DNA from: Actinomycetota bacterium
Lineage (GTDB): Bacteria; Actinomycetota; Acidimicrobiia; Acidimicrobiales; Ilumatobacteraceae
Length of the DNA: 33,236 bases
Assembly: GCA_017853685.1 (NCBI GenBank)
Contig: JAFMJD010000010.1
Location: forward strand, 1 to 33,236
Direction of reading: 5' to 3'
Position 1 is the stretch's first letter, and every line of letters begins with the position of its first letter. The position numbers and the translations under genes are program-made. Below, in pieces: positions 8,448-15,158 of the stretch. Below the pieces are notes generated by a model. That model ran no database searches. It was not told the DNA's origin and saw only the letters and a program-made list of their open reading frames with translations.

Positions 8448-9125
8448 ATGAGCCGACGAATCGAGATCGCCCCTTCGGTGCTGCCGTGCGACTTCTCGAG
8501 GCTCGGCGAGGAAGTCGCCGCGCTGGAGGCGGCGGGCGTCGACCGCATTCATTGGGACATCATGGATGGGCAGTTCGTTCCGAACCTCACCATCGGACCC
8601 GATGTCGTGGCAGCAGCCCGCACACACACCTCGCTGCCGTTCGAAGCACACCTCATGGTGCACACACCCGACCTGCTCGCTCCACGCTGGGTGGAGGCTG
8701 GTTGCGAGCGGCTCATCGTCCACGTCGAGGCATGCACGCACCTGCACCGCACGCTCGGGCACATTCGCAGCCTCGGCGCCAAAGCCGCAGTGGTGCTCAA
8801 CCCCGCAACGCCCATCTCCACGGTGGAGCACGTGCTCGATCTCGTGGACATGGTGCTCATCATGTCGGTGAACCCCGGCTTCGGCGGTCAGGCATACATA
8901 CCCACGATGGAGCCCAAGGTGCGAGCGCTGCGCGCCATGATCGACGACGGCGGTTACGACATCGACATCGAGATCGACGGCGGCATCAGCCCCAAAACCA
9001 TCGCCGGCGCAGCGAGCGCGGGGGCCAACGTTTTCGTCGCCGGCACCGCGCTCATCAAGCACGCCGACGGACTCCAGGGCGGCACGGCCGATCTTCGGGC
9101 CCGCGCTTCGGCCGCAGTCCGTTAG
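8448..9125 (+). CDS. rpe: Ribulose-phosphate 3-epimerase
   Basis: 225 residues, the usual length. It interconverts D-ribulose 5-phosphate and D-xylulose 5-phosphate in the pentose phosphate (or Calvin) pathway. The TIM-barrel signatures are all present: IAPSVLPCDFSRL at the N-terminus, HWDIMDGQFVPNLTIGP with the metal-binding His and Asp, FEAHLMV, VNPGFGGQ for phosphate binding, and IEIDGGISPKT with the second catalytic Asp, then VAGTALI. The start is ATG 8448; GTG 8445 directly before it is an alternative. There is no Shine-Dalgarno sequence but a TAGCGT -10 box lies close by. The stop is 6 bases from the convergent secreted-protein gene. Confidence 0.95.
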   Translation: MSRRIEIAPSVLPCDFSRLGEEVAALEAAGVDRIHWDIMDGQFVPNLTIGPDVVAAARTHTSLPFEAHLMVHTPDLLAPRWVEAGCERLIVHVEACTHLHRTLGHIRSLGAKAAVVLNPATPISTVEHVLDLVDMVLIMSVNPGFGGQAYIPTMEPKVRALRAMIDDGGYDIDIEIDGGISPKTIAGAASAGANVFVAGTALIKHADGLQGGTADLRARASAAVR

Positions 9126-9131
9126 CGACCG

Positions 9132-9866
9132 CTACACCGAACGCCGCAACGCCGAGCCGACCAGCCTGCGCAACGCCCACACGGCGACGAGCAACACCGC
9201 TACCGCAAGCACCGGGATCGCAACGGCCAGTGCAAGGCCGCGTTTGTCGTCGAAGAAGCCGTTGAGCACACCGGTGTCCACTGCAGAGCCGTCATCGTTG
9301 CGGACGACGATCGGGTCGGAGAGCGCAGGGCACTGCACACCGAAATCGTCTGCCCCAACCACCTGATCGCCGCCGAAGATCGCCTCGGGTCGGCGCACCT
9401 TCGAGCGCAGCGCGTTGTCGGGCGTATGGTCGGCCGCAACGAGGTAATCGTTCCCGTACACGAGGAACCGCAGGTCGTCTCCGATTCGCACATCGACGGG
9501 TCGGCCGATTGCAAGCAGTCCCGTGGGGTCGTTGCGAATGACTCGCACCACGAAACGACCCACCCCATTGGCGGCGTCCACGATGCGCCCCACGAACACC
9601 ACATCGGGTGCGTCGGGCGGATCGCACTCGGGTGGCAGTGTCGGCAGTGGATCCACCGCGGTCGTCGGCACCGCAGACGTGGGGGGCGCCACCACCGGCC
9701 CACCTTCGTCCACCGACGTGACGGGTGCGCTGTCGGGTGGTGAGCCGGGCACGGTGTCGGCTTCCAAGCCAGCGTGCGCAGGTGTCATCAACGCCGCAGA
9801 GGCACCTGCTGTGCAGAACGCGACAACCAACAGGCGACGCGCGCGTGGGACAACCAGTCGCAACAC
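9132..9866 (-). CDS. Secreted, C-terminally membrane-anchored protein of unknown function
   Basis: 244 residues from GTG 9866. I see a Sec signal peptide (PRARRLLVVAF core, probable cleavage after A-H-A), a Pro/Thr/Ser-rich linker, a beta-rich middle domain starting at ECDPPDAPDVVFVGRIVD, and a C-terminal transmembrane helix (ALAVAIPVLAVAVLLVAVWAL) followed by a basic tail. Only two Cys remain after processing (ECDPP and VQCPAL), which could form one disulfide. The middle domain vaguely recalls NTR/TIMP-like OB folds (DVVFVGRI and a LVYGNDYLVAA strand), but that is a weak impression. Start choice: the frame is open to a GTG at 9887, but that codon touches a terminator-like hairpin, while TAGGTT sits 7 bases before GTG 9866. 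I cannot name a function. Confidence 0.75.
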   Translation of the reverse strand: MLRLVVPRARRLLVVAFCTAGASAALMTPAHAGLEADTVPGSPPDSAPVTSVDEGGPVVAPPTSAVPTTAVDPLPTLPPECDPPDAPDVVFVGRIVDAANGVGRFVVRVIRNDPTGLLAIGRPVDVRIGDDLRFLVYGNDYLVAADHTPDNALRSKVRRPEAIFGGDQVVGADDFGVQCPALSDPIVVRNDDGSAVDTGVLNGFFDDKRGLALAVAIPVLAVAVLLVAVWALRRLVGSALRRSV

Positions 9867-9873
9867 ACCGAGG

Positions 9874-9879
9874 AACCTA
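9874..9879 (-). promoter_or_regulatory. Candidate -10 box of the secreted-protein gene (leaderless)
   Basis: TAGGTT, 7 bases before GTG 9866, located between the upstream terminator-like hairpin and the start. This spacing matches the other candidate leaderless promoters in the window. Confidence 0.38.
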
Positions 9880-9888
9880 ACGCTCACT

Positions 9889-9913
9889 GCGTCGGTGGTG
9901 TGGTCACCGACGC
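9889..9913 (-). terminator. Terminator-like hairpin downstream of the crotonase gene
   Basis: A perfect 9-base stem, GCGTCGGTG (9889-9897) with CACCGACGC (9905-9913), and a 7-base loop, 13 bases after the stop of the crotonase-family gene. There is no U-tract, as is common for hairpin terminators in high-GC actinobacteria. It separates the crotonase gene from the secreted-protein gene. Confidence 0.6.
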
Positions 9914-9926
9914 CTTGCGCCTGAAC

Positions 9927-10709
9927 TCAGCGACCGAGGAAAGTGGGGTTGCGCTTCTCGAGCCACGCCGCGATCGCCTCGGGCGTGTCCTTGGTGGAGA
10001 AGTTGATCGTCTGTGCGGCGCCCTCGTCCTCGAGTGCCTGCTCCAGCGTCACCGACGTGAAGTTGTTGAGCAGACGCTTGGTCTGCGACAGCGCCACCGG
10101 CGGCCCGCCGGCGAGCTTCTTGGACCAGTCGTCGACGAAGGCGTCGAGTTCGGCGTCGGCCACCACGCGGTTCACCAATCCGATGCGCTCCGCCTCGGCC
10201 GCCCCGACGATGTCGGCAAACAGCGCGAGTTCCTTGGCCTTGTGCAGTCCGACTCGCCGCGGCAGCAACCACGAAGCGCCACCGTCGAGCGTGAGGCCAC
10301 GCTTGGCAAAGATCTCGCTGAAGCGAGCGGTGTCCGAAGCGACGATGAGATCGCACACCATCGCGAAACTCATGCCCACACCCACCGCCACGCCGCGCAC
10401 TTTGGCCAGGGTCGGCTGGGGCAACTGATAGATGGCGAGGATGACATCGCGCACATCACGCATGGCGAACAACTGGTGGCGCGGGCGTTCGTTGCCGCTG
10501 CCGCCCACTGCAGACAGATCGGCCCCCGAGCAGAAGTCCCCACCGGCACCCGTGAGCACCACGCAACGATCGTCGGGATTCCCGCCGATCTCCTTGAGCG
10601 TGGCGAACAACTCGGACCACATCGTGGTGTTGACGGCGTTCTTGCGCTCGGGCCGGTTCAGGGTGATGGTGACCACTCCCTGATTGCGTTCCACGGTGAT
10701 GGTTTCCAC
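9927..10709 (-). CDS. Crotonase-superfamily enoyl-CoA isomerase-like enzyme (PaaG-type active site)
   Basis: 260 residues from GTG 10709, chosen because an AAGGGG Shine-Dalgarno sequence lies 6 bases upstream; a longer frame starts at ATG 10757. The oxyanion-hole segments are present (GAGGDFCSGADLSA and VRGVAVGVGMSFAM). Both catalytic Glu positions of rat-type enoyl-CoA hydratase are missing: alignment by eye puts Ser in the first (G-M-S-F-A-M) and Phe in the second (RFSEIFAKRG). Instead there is GLTLDGGASWLLPR, the Asp-containing pattern of PaaG and related isomerases. An acyl-CoA double-bond isomerase is therefore more likely than a hydratase. It is cytoplasmic with unknown substrate, and no other beta-oxidation gene is nearby. 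Confidence 0.85.
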   Translation of the reverse strand: METITVERNQGVVTITLNRPERKNAVNTTMWSELFATLKEIGGNPDDRCVVLTGAGGDFCSGADLSAVGGSGNERPRHQLFAMRDVRDVILAIYQLPQPTLAKVRGVAVGVGMSFAMVCDLIVASDTARFSEIFAKRGLTLDGGASWLLPRRVGLHKAKELALFADIVGAAEAERIGLVNRVVADAELDAFVDDWSKKLAGGPPVALSQTKRLLNNFTSVTLEQALEDEGAAQTINFSTKDTPEAIAAWLEKRNPTFLGR

Positions 10710-10715
10710 AGCGAT

Positions 10716-10721
10716 CCCCTT
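10716..10721 (-). promoter_or_regulatory. Shine-Dalgarno sequence deciding the crotonase-family start
   Basis: AAGGGG on the minus strand, 6 bases before GTG 10709. It supports this start over the ATG at 10757, which would overlap the divergent small gene. Confidence 0.5.
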
Positions 10722-10755
10722 CGTCGTCGTGACTCGCACCGACGATACTGAACCC

Positions 10756-10866
10756 ATGGGCTACAACCCGTACCGGAAGAAGGTCGTGAAGCCGGGCGAC
10801 AAGTGGATCTTCGTTGCCGTCGCGGTGGTGGCGGTGGCACTGGTGCTGTGGGGCTTCCTCGGCTGA
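10756..10866 (+). CDS. 36-residue single-helix membrane protein
   Basis: A very short gene: MGYNPYRKKVV, then KPGDKW, one hydrophobic helix at about residues 18-35 and a two-residue tail after it. The basic N-terminus (R-K-K, K, K) should stay in the cytoplasm by the positive-inside rule, so the C-terminus would face outward. It lies between the divergent crotonase-family gene and the convergent yraN. The sequence composition (aromatic/basic head, Val/Ala helix, Trp near the end) looks like a real small protein and not chance, but I do not recognise a family. A GATACT box 6 bases upstream of the ATG could be a -10 element. Confidence 0.6.
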   Translation: MGYNPYRKKVVKPGDKWIFVAVAVVAVALVLWGFLG

Positions 10867-10870
10867 CCCA

Positions 10871-10894
10871 CACGGCAGCGGCTCACAGGCCGTG
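10871..10894. terminator. Weak hairpin between convergent genes
   Basis: CACGGC (10871-10876) pairs with GCCGTG (10889-10894) across a 12-base loop, between the 36-residue gene and the last codons of yraN. It could be a bidirectional terminator, but it has no U-tract. Confidence 0.25.
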
Positions 10895-11230
10895 CAGGAT
10901 CTCGATGGTGCCGCCGAGCACGGCCGCGGCGTCGATGCGCACCTGTTCGCGCCCCCGACCGTGCTGCTCCATCCACGCAAGCGCCAAGCGCCGCATCCGC
11001 ACGAGCTTGTCGGGCCCGATGGCCTCCCACGGATGGCCGTACGCCGCCGAACTGCGGGTCTTCACCTCGCAGAACACCACCGTCCCGGGCTGATGCTGCA
11101 CCACGAGGTCGATCTCCCCCATCCGGCCGTTCCGCCAGTTCCGGTCCAGCACCCGATAGCCGCGTTGGAGGTACCACTCGGCAACCAGCGCTTCACCGGC
11201 TGCGCCCCGGGCTTGGTTGGCCCCGGGCAC
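10883..11230 (-). CDS. yraN: YraN/UPF0102 family nuclease-like protein
   Basis: 115 residues from GTG 11230, two bases after the DUF2469 stop. The restriction-endonuclease-like fold is recognisable: ARGAAGEALVAEWYLQRGYRVLDRNWR, then GEIDLVVQ and VVFCEVKTRSS, giving the Glu/Asp...Glu-x-Lys metal-site pattern of PD-(D/E)xK enzymes. The family is conserved and commonly sits near rplS in actinobacteria (beside DUF2469, as here); its cellular role is not firmly established, although nuclease activity in DNA processing is often proposed. It is the last gene of the long minus-strand cluster. In many actinobacteria comM and dprA follow; here they are absent. Confidence 0.9.
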   Translation of the reverse strand: MPGANQARGAAGEALVAEWYLQRGYRVLDRNWRNGRMGEIDLVVQHQPGTVVFCEVKTRSSAAYGHPWEAIGPDKLVRMRRLALAWMEQHGRGREQVRIDAAAVLGGTIEILHGL

Positions 11231-11232
11231 GG

Positions 11233-11526
11233 TCAGATCTCCGCCTGGGGCAACTCCTCCACGTTGACGTCTTTGAACGTCAAGACCCGCACGGCCGGCA
11301 CGAGGCGGCTCTTGCGGTACATGTCCCACACCCACGCATCGGTGAGACGCACCTCGATGAGGGGGCGTGGACCCTCGGCCAGCACGTTCACCTGCACATC
11401 GTTCGCGAGGTAGAAGCGGCGGTCGGTCTCCACTGCGTACCGGAACATCCCTGCGATGTCCTGATACTCCTGAGCGAGCTGCAACTCGCGATCAGCCTCG
11501 AAATTCTCGAGATCATCGGCGCTCAA
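11233..11526 (-). CDS. DUF2469 family protein
   Basis: 97 residues. The sequence SADDLENFEADRELQLAQEY, the middle YAVETDRRFYLAND and the closing LTDAWVWDMYR...VRVLTFKDVNVEEL are the typical pattern of this small, acidic, actinobacteria-restricted family. Its function is unknown. The start is TTG 11526, fixed by a perfect AGGAGG 6 bases upstream; longer readings run through rplS. It sits between rplS and yraN, the usual actinobacterial position (lepB and rnhB, often found here, are missing). Two bases separate its stop from the yraN start, so the two are co-translated. Confidence 0.9.
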   Translation of the reverse strand: MSADDLENFEADRELQLAQEYQDIAGMFRYAVETDRRFYLANDVQVNVLAEGPRPLIEVRLTDAWVWDMYRKSRLVPAVRVLTFKDVNVEELPQAEI

Positions 11527-11532
11527 TGAACG

Positions 11533-11538
11533 CCTCCT
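11533..11538 (-). promoter_or_regulatory. Consensus Shine-Dalgarno sequence of the DUF2469 gene
   Basis: AGGAGG 6 bases before TTG 11526; it decides this unusual start codon. It is the strongest ribosome binding site in the window. Confidence 0.7.
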
Positions 11539-11542
11539 GACA

Positions 11543-11890
11543 TCAGTTGTCGCGCTTTTCGCGGATCTTGGCGGCCTTGCCGGTGCGCTCGCGCAGGTAG
11601 TACAGCTTGGCGCGACGCACATCGCCACGACGCAGCACCTCGAGCTTGGCGATGATGGGCGAGTGCAGCGGGAACGTGCGCTCCACGCCGATGCCGAAGG
11701 AAACCTTGCGCACGGTGAACGCCTCTTGCACCCCGCCGCCGGTCATCGAGATGATGTTGCCCTGGAACACCTGCACACGCTCGCGGTTGCCCTCGACCAC
11801 CCGCACGTGCACCTTCACCTCGTCGCCGACGGCGAGCGTCGGACGATCGGACTTGAGGTACTGCTGATCGATGAAATCGGTGGTCTTCAT
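11543..11890 (-). CDS. rplS: 50S ribosomal protein L19
   Basis: 115 residues, full length for bL19. Landmarks: [72 protein letters not shown]. It lies at the 30S-50S interface and supports intersubunit bridges. The start is ATG 11890. The gene follows trmD by 49 bases, the near-universal trmD-rplS order. A small hairpin (11915-11929) lies in that gap and could adjust relative expression of trmD and rplS. Confidence 0.97.
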   Translation of the reverse strand: MKTTDFIDQQYLKSDRPTLAVGDEVKVHVRVVEGNRERVQVFQGNIISMTGGGVQEAFTVRKVSFGIGVERTFPLHSPIIAKLEVLRRGDVRRAKLYYLRERTGKAAKIREKRDN

Positions 11891-11914
11891 GAGCCAGAGG
11901 CTTCCTCGCGACGG

Positions 11915-11929
11915 CCGGCACGACGCCGG
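11915..11929 (-). other. Small hairpin in the trmD-rplS gap
   Basis: CCGGC (11915-11919) pairs with GCCGG (11925-11929) over a 5-base loop. Weak, possibly processing or attenuation; it may be chance in GC-rich DNA. Confidence 0.2.
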
Positions 11930-11939
11930 ATGGGAACGC

Positions 11940-12674
11940 TCAAGGATACGGGACTGCCGGGAACTCTTCCAACAGCCGCTGCTCGTCCGGTGAGACCCCA
12001 CCGCGGGCGGCGATGAGGTCGGGCCGGTGCGCGATGGTGCGGTGCAGGCGCTGCGCCAGACGCCACCGGGCGATGCGGGCATGGTCACCGGACCGCAGCA
12101 CGGCGGGCACCTCCCAGCCCCGGAACTCCGCCGGTCGGGTGTAGTTCGGCTCCTCGAGGAGGCCGTCGGCACCAAAACTCTCCGTGATCGGGCTCTCGGC
12201 GTTGCCCATCACCCCGGGCAGCAGGCGAGTCACCGCTTCGATCACGAGACATGCGGCCACCTCTCCCCCCGCCAGCACCACATCACCCACGCTCAGTTCG
12301 CCGTCCACGAGATGTTCACGGATCCGGTGGTCGATGCCCTCGTACCGCCCACACAGCAGGCTGAAGCCGCCCAGGCCTGCCAGTTCGGTGGCCATGGCCT
12401 GATCGAAACGGCGCCCACCCGGGCCGAGCAGGTACAGCGGTCGGGGGGCATCAGCGGCATCGATCGACGACGCGATCGGTTCGGGGCGCATCAGCATCCC
12501 TGCTCCACCGCCGAACGGAGCGTCGTCCACCGTGCGATGCACATCGGTGGTGTACTCACGCGGATCGTGACAGCGCAGATCCACCAACCCGTTCGCCCGA
12601 GCCCGACCCAGCAGCGCCTCGGAGCAGAAACGGTCCACCATGGTCGGGAAGATCGTGAAGACGTCGATGCGCAT
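11940..12674 (-). CDS. trmD: tRNA (guanine-N1)-methyltransferase
   Basis: 244 residues. It methylates G37 of tRNAs with G36-G37, preventing +1 frameshifting. The trefoil-knot SPOUT signatures are present: [10 protein letters not shown] start, [41 protein letters not shown] and [10 protein letters not shown], where the knot binds S-adenosylmethionine, then [27 protein letters not shown], with the catalytic Asp region. The start ATG 12674 lies two bases after the rimM stop, so translation is coupled. Longer in-frame readings run through rimM and are not used. Confidence 0.97.
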   Translation of the reverse strand: MRIDVFTIFPTMVDRFCSEALLGRARANGLVDLRCHDPREYTTDVHRTVDDAPFGGGAGMLMRPEPIASSIDAADAPRPLYLLGPGGRRFDQAMATELAGLGGFSLLCGRYEGIDHRIREHLVDGELSVGDVVLAGGEVAACLVIEAVTRLLPGVMGNAESPITESFGADGLLEEPNYTRPAEFRGWEVPAVLRSGDHARIARWRLAQRLHRTIAHRPDLIAARGGVSPDEQRLLEEFPAVPYP

Positions 12675-12676
12675 CG

Positions 12677-13141
12677 TCACTCCTCGAACAAGCCGTCCGG
12701 GGGATCGATCGTGGTGACACCGTCCACGCAGGACACGACGAACACCGACGGCACGAGGGCGCCGGACTCGAGCTCCAGGATGTCGTGCGCCGGATTGGCG
12801 ATCACCCCGACACACCGACCCCGATCGACTCCACTCACTTCCACCACCCGGGAGCCGATCACCTCGTGCACCCACACCGCTTCGGGATCGGCGATGGGCT
12901 CAGCGAGCAGTTCGCGGTTCGTGAGCGCCTCGGCGCCCGTGCGGTCGGTCACCTCACGGAACGACACCAACCAGCGAGTCTGCACGGGCTGGGAGGCCGC
13001 CACGGTGAGGGCGCGCTCGCCCACGAACAAGGTGCTGCCGGGGTCCAAACGCTCGTGGCGGTCGGTCACGAGGTCCACGTAGACCTCGCCGCGCAAGCCA
13101 TGGGGCTTGCCGATCTTGCCAATGACGAGCAGGCGGCTCAA
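12677..13141 (-). CDS. rimM: 16S rRNA processing protein RimM
   Basis: 154 residues. RimM assists maturation of the 30S head and binds S19. The N-terminal beta-barrel shows IGKIGKPHGLRGEVYV, the C-terminal PRC-barrel-like part shows LEAEP-type and VIANPAHDILELESG segments (here LLAEPIADPEAVWVHEVIG). The start is TTG 13141, overlapping the stop of the KH gene as TTGA, so it is probably translated by reinitiation. The order rpsP-khpA-rimM-trmD-rplS is the classic ribosomal cluster. Confidence 0.95.
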   Translation of the reverse strand: MSRLLVIGKIGKPHGLRGEVYVDLVTDRHERLDPGSTLFVGERALTVAASQPVQTRWLVSFREVTDRTGAEALTNRELLAEPIADPEAVWVHEVIGSRVVEVSGVDRGRCVGVIANPAHDILELESGALVPSVFVVSCVDGVTTIDPPDGLFEE

Positions 13142-13401
13142 TCGACGAAATCGACGTCGACCTCGACGCCGTCACGACTGGCCGCGGCGCGCACGAGGGT
13201 GCGGATCGCCTGCGCCGTCTTGCCCCGCTTGCCGATCACTCGGCCCAGATCGTTGGGGCCAACGCGCACTTCGAGACGCACGCGGTGACGCCCGTGGGAG
13301 GCATCGACGGCCACGGCATCGGGGTCATCAACGATGGAACGCACCACGTGCTCGAGTACCGCTGTGGCCACCGGAGCCGGGATCTGGTTGACGTCGGTCA
13401 C
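13138..13401 (-). CDS. khpA: KH-domain RNA-binding protein KhpA
   Basis: 87 residues from GTG 13401, which follows the rpsP stop by 4 bases. A single type II KH domain is visible: VRLEVRVGPNDLGRVIGKRGKTAQAIRTLV, with the GKRG loop that contacts RNA. The family (YlqC/KhpA) forms dimers or pairs with KhpB/Jag and acts in post-transcriptional control and cell elongation in Firmicutes. Its location between rpsP and rimM is diagnostic. Its stop overlaps the rimM start by 4 bases. Confidence 0.93.
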   Translation of the reverse strand: MTDVNQIPAPVATAVLEHVVRSIVDDPDAVAVDASHGRHRVRLEVRVGPNDLGRVIGKRGKTAQAIRTLVRAAASRDGVEVDVDFVD

Positions 13402-13405
13402 GGTG

Positions 13406-13675
13406 TTACTTCGACCGCGCAGCGGCGTACTCGCCCCACGCACCCGAGATCTCGAGCAACTTCTTCACACGCTCGGTGGGCTGGGCGCCCTCCATGAGCC
13501 ACTTCACGGCCTTTTCGTTGTTCACGGTCAACGTCGAGGGCTCTTGGCGCGGGTTGTAGTGACCGAGGATCTCGATGAAACGTCCATCGCGCGGCGACCG
13601 GCTGTCGGTGGCCACGATGCGGTACTGCGGTTGCTTGGTCTTGCCGATGCGAGTCAGTCGCAACTTCACGGACAT
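13406..13675 (-). CDS. rpsP: 30S ribosomal protein S16
   Basis: 89 residues, complete. [42 protein letters not shown] is the bS16 N-terminus, followed by the helix [21 protein letters not shown]16 stabilises the 5' domain of 16S rRNA during assembly. Nineteen bases separate it from the ffh stop, so both are likely on one transcript. Confidence 0.97.
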   Translation of the reverse strand: MSVKLRLTRIGKTKQPQYRIVATDSRSPRDGRFIEILGHYNPRQEPSTLTVNNEKAVKWLMEGAQPTERVKKLLEISGAWGEYAAARSK

Positions 13676-13694
13676 GTAGGTCTTGTTCCTCTCG

Positions 13695-15089
13695 TCAATT
13701 GATGCCCGGAAATCCGGGTGGGTTCATCCCCGGGAACCCGGGAGGCATCATCGGCATCCGCCGCTTGCCCTTCTTGCCACCAGCCATGCCACCGAATCGC
13801 TTCATCATCTTCTGCATTTCGCCGAATTGCTTCACGAGTCGGTTGACATCACCGGTGGTGGTGCCGCTGCCGTTGGCGATCCGCAGGCGTCGGCTTCCGT
13901 TGATGATCTCTGGCTTTCGGCGCTCAGCCGGGGTCATGGACCGGATGATCGCCTCCACCCGCTTGAGCTGATCGTCCTCGATCTGGGCGCCCTTCAGCTC
14001 CTTGGGCATTCCGGGCATCATACCGATCAGGTTCGAGATCGGGCCCATCTTCTTGACCGCCTGCATCTGCTCGAGGAAGTCGTCGAGGGTGAATTCTCCC
14101 TCCATGAGGCGGGTGGCAGCCTGTTCGGCCTGCTCCTGATCCAGTGCCGCCTCGGCCTTCTCGATAAGGCTCAGCACATCGCCCATGCCGAGGATGCGAC
14201 TCGCCATCCGGTCGGGGTGGAACTGTTCGAAGGCGTCCAGTTTCTCGCCGGTGCTGGCAAAGGCGATCGGGCGTCCGATCACCTCTTTGACGCTCAGCGC
14301 CGCACCACCGCGGGCGTCGCCGTCGAGCTTGGAGAGGATCACCCCGTCGATGGCGAGCGCCTCATGGAACCGCTCGGCGGTGTCCACTGCGTCCTGACCG
14401 GTCATCGCGTCGATCACGAGGAACGTGTAGTGCGGTTCGGTGGAGGCCGAGATCTGGCGCACCTGCTCCATGAGTTCTTCATCGATGGCCAGACGGCCGG
14501 CGGTGTCGATGATGAGCACGTCCTTGCCGAGGCGACGGGCCTCCTGCAGGCCGCGCTGGGCGACGGCAACTGGGTCCCCGGCGCCCGAGCGAACGACCTC
14601 GTCGCTGTCGGAGTACACCGGGACGTCGATCTGGCGCCCGAGCGTGCGCAACTGCTCCACCGCGGCGGGACGCTGCAGGTCGGCGCCCACGAGGAGCGGC
14701 TGTCGACCCTGACTCTTGAACCAGCGCGCCAACTTGCCCGATGCAGTGGTCTTGCCCGAACCCTGCAGGCCGGCCATCAGTACCACGGTGGGCGGACGAC
14801 TCGAGTACGTGATCTTCAGGGTCTCGCCGCCCAACATGGCGGTGAGTTCCTGGTTCACGATCTTGATGACCTGCTGGCCCGGATCGAGCGCCTTGGACAA
14901 CTCGATACCGATCGCCTGCTCCCGGATGCGGGCCACCACGCCGCGCACCACACGCACGTTGACGTCGGCCTCGAGCAGCGCAGTGCGGATCTCGCCGAGC
15001 ACTTCATCGACATCGGCCTCGGTGAGTCGGCCCTTGCCCCGGAGGCGCTTGAAGATGCCGTCGAAACGGTCGGAGAGTCGGTCGAACAT
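13695..15089 (-). CDS. ffh: Signal recognition particle protein Ffh (SRP54)
   Basis: 464 residues from ATG 15089. Order: N-domain helical bundle ([19 protein letters not shown]...), G-domain with P-loop GLQGSGKTT at about 107-115, [15 protein letters not shown], then the methionine-rich M-domain that binds 4.5S RNA and signal sequences ([29 protein letters not shown]). The extreme C-terminus carries two copies of an 8-residue unit, PPGFPGMN and PPGFPGIN. Ffh delivers nascent membrane proteins to FtsY, encoded 1.5 kb upstream. An own promoter is likely: a strong terminator ends the previous gene and a TAGCCT box lies 10 bases before the start. Confidence 0.97.
   Translation of the reverse strand: MFDRLSDRFDGIFKRLRGKGRLTEADVDEVLGEIRTALLEADVNVRVVRGVVARIREQAIGIELSKALDPGQQVIKIVNQELTAMLGGETLKITYSSRPPTVVLMAGLQGSGKTTASGKLARWFKSQGRQPLLVGADLQRPAAVEQLRTLGRQIDVPVYSDSDEVVRSGAGDPVAVAQRGLQEARRLGKDVLIIDTAGRLAIDEELMEQVRQISASTEPHYTFLVIDAMTGQDAVDTAERFHEALAIDGVILSKLDGDARGGAALSVKEVIGRPIAFASTGEKLDAFEQFHPDRMASRILGMGDVLSLIEKAEAALDQEQAEQAATRLMEGEFTLDDFLEQMQAVKKMGPISNLIGMMPGMPKELKGAQIEDDQLKRVEAIIRSMTPAERRKPEIINGSRRLRIANGSGTTTGDVNRLVKQFGEMQKMMKRFGGMAGGKKGKRRMPMMPPGFPGMNPPGFPGIN
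13698..13745 (-). repeat. Two tandem 24-base units encoding the Ffh C-terminus
   Basis: Two consecutive 24-base units (13722-13745 and 13698-13721) encode PPGFPGMN and PPGFPGIN at the very end of Ffh. They differ at several synonymous sites, so the duplication is not recent. Confidence 0.75.
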
Positions 15090-15099
15090 GAGACACAAA

Positions 15100-15105
15100 A
15101 GGCTA
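15100..15105 (-). promoter_or_regulatory. Candidate -10 box of ffh (leaderless)
   Basis: TAGCCT, 10 bases before ATG 15089, directly adjoining the terminator hairpin of the upstream lipoprotein gene. Its last T is the first base of the terminator T-run. The -35 region would fall in the hairpin and shows no consensus. Confidence 0.4.
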
Positions 15106-15129
15106 GCGGCGGCCCGTACGGGCCGCCGC
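15106..15129 (-). terminator. Intrinsic terminator of the lipoprotein gene
   Basis: A perfect palindrome with 10-base arms, GCGGCGGCCC (15106-15115) and GGGCCGCCGC (15120-15129), around GTAC. On the minus strand it is followed by CTAGCC-type... specifically TAGCC and then TTTT. It lies 29 bases after the lipoprotein stop and before ffh, so it should stop or reduce read-through into ffh. Confidence 0.8.
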
Positions 15130-15158
15130 CAGTTTGTCCACCCGGTTCGAGCGCCGGA

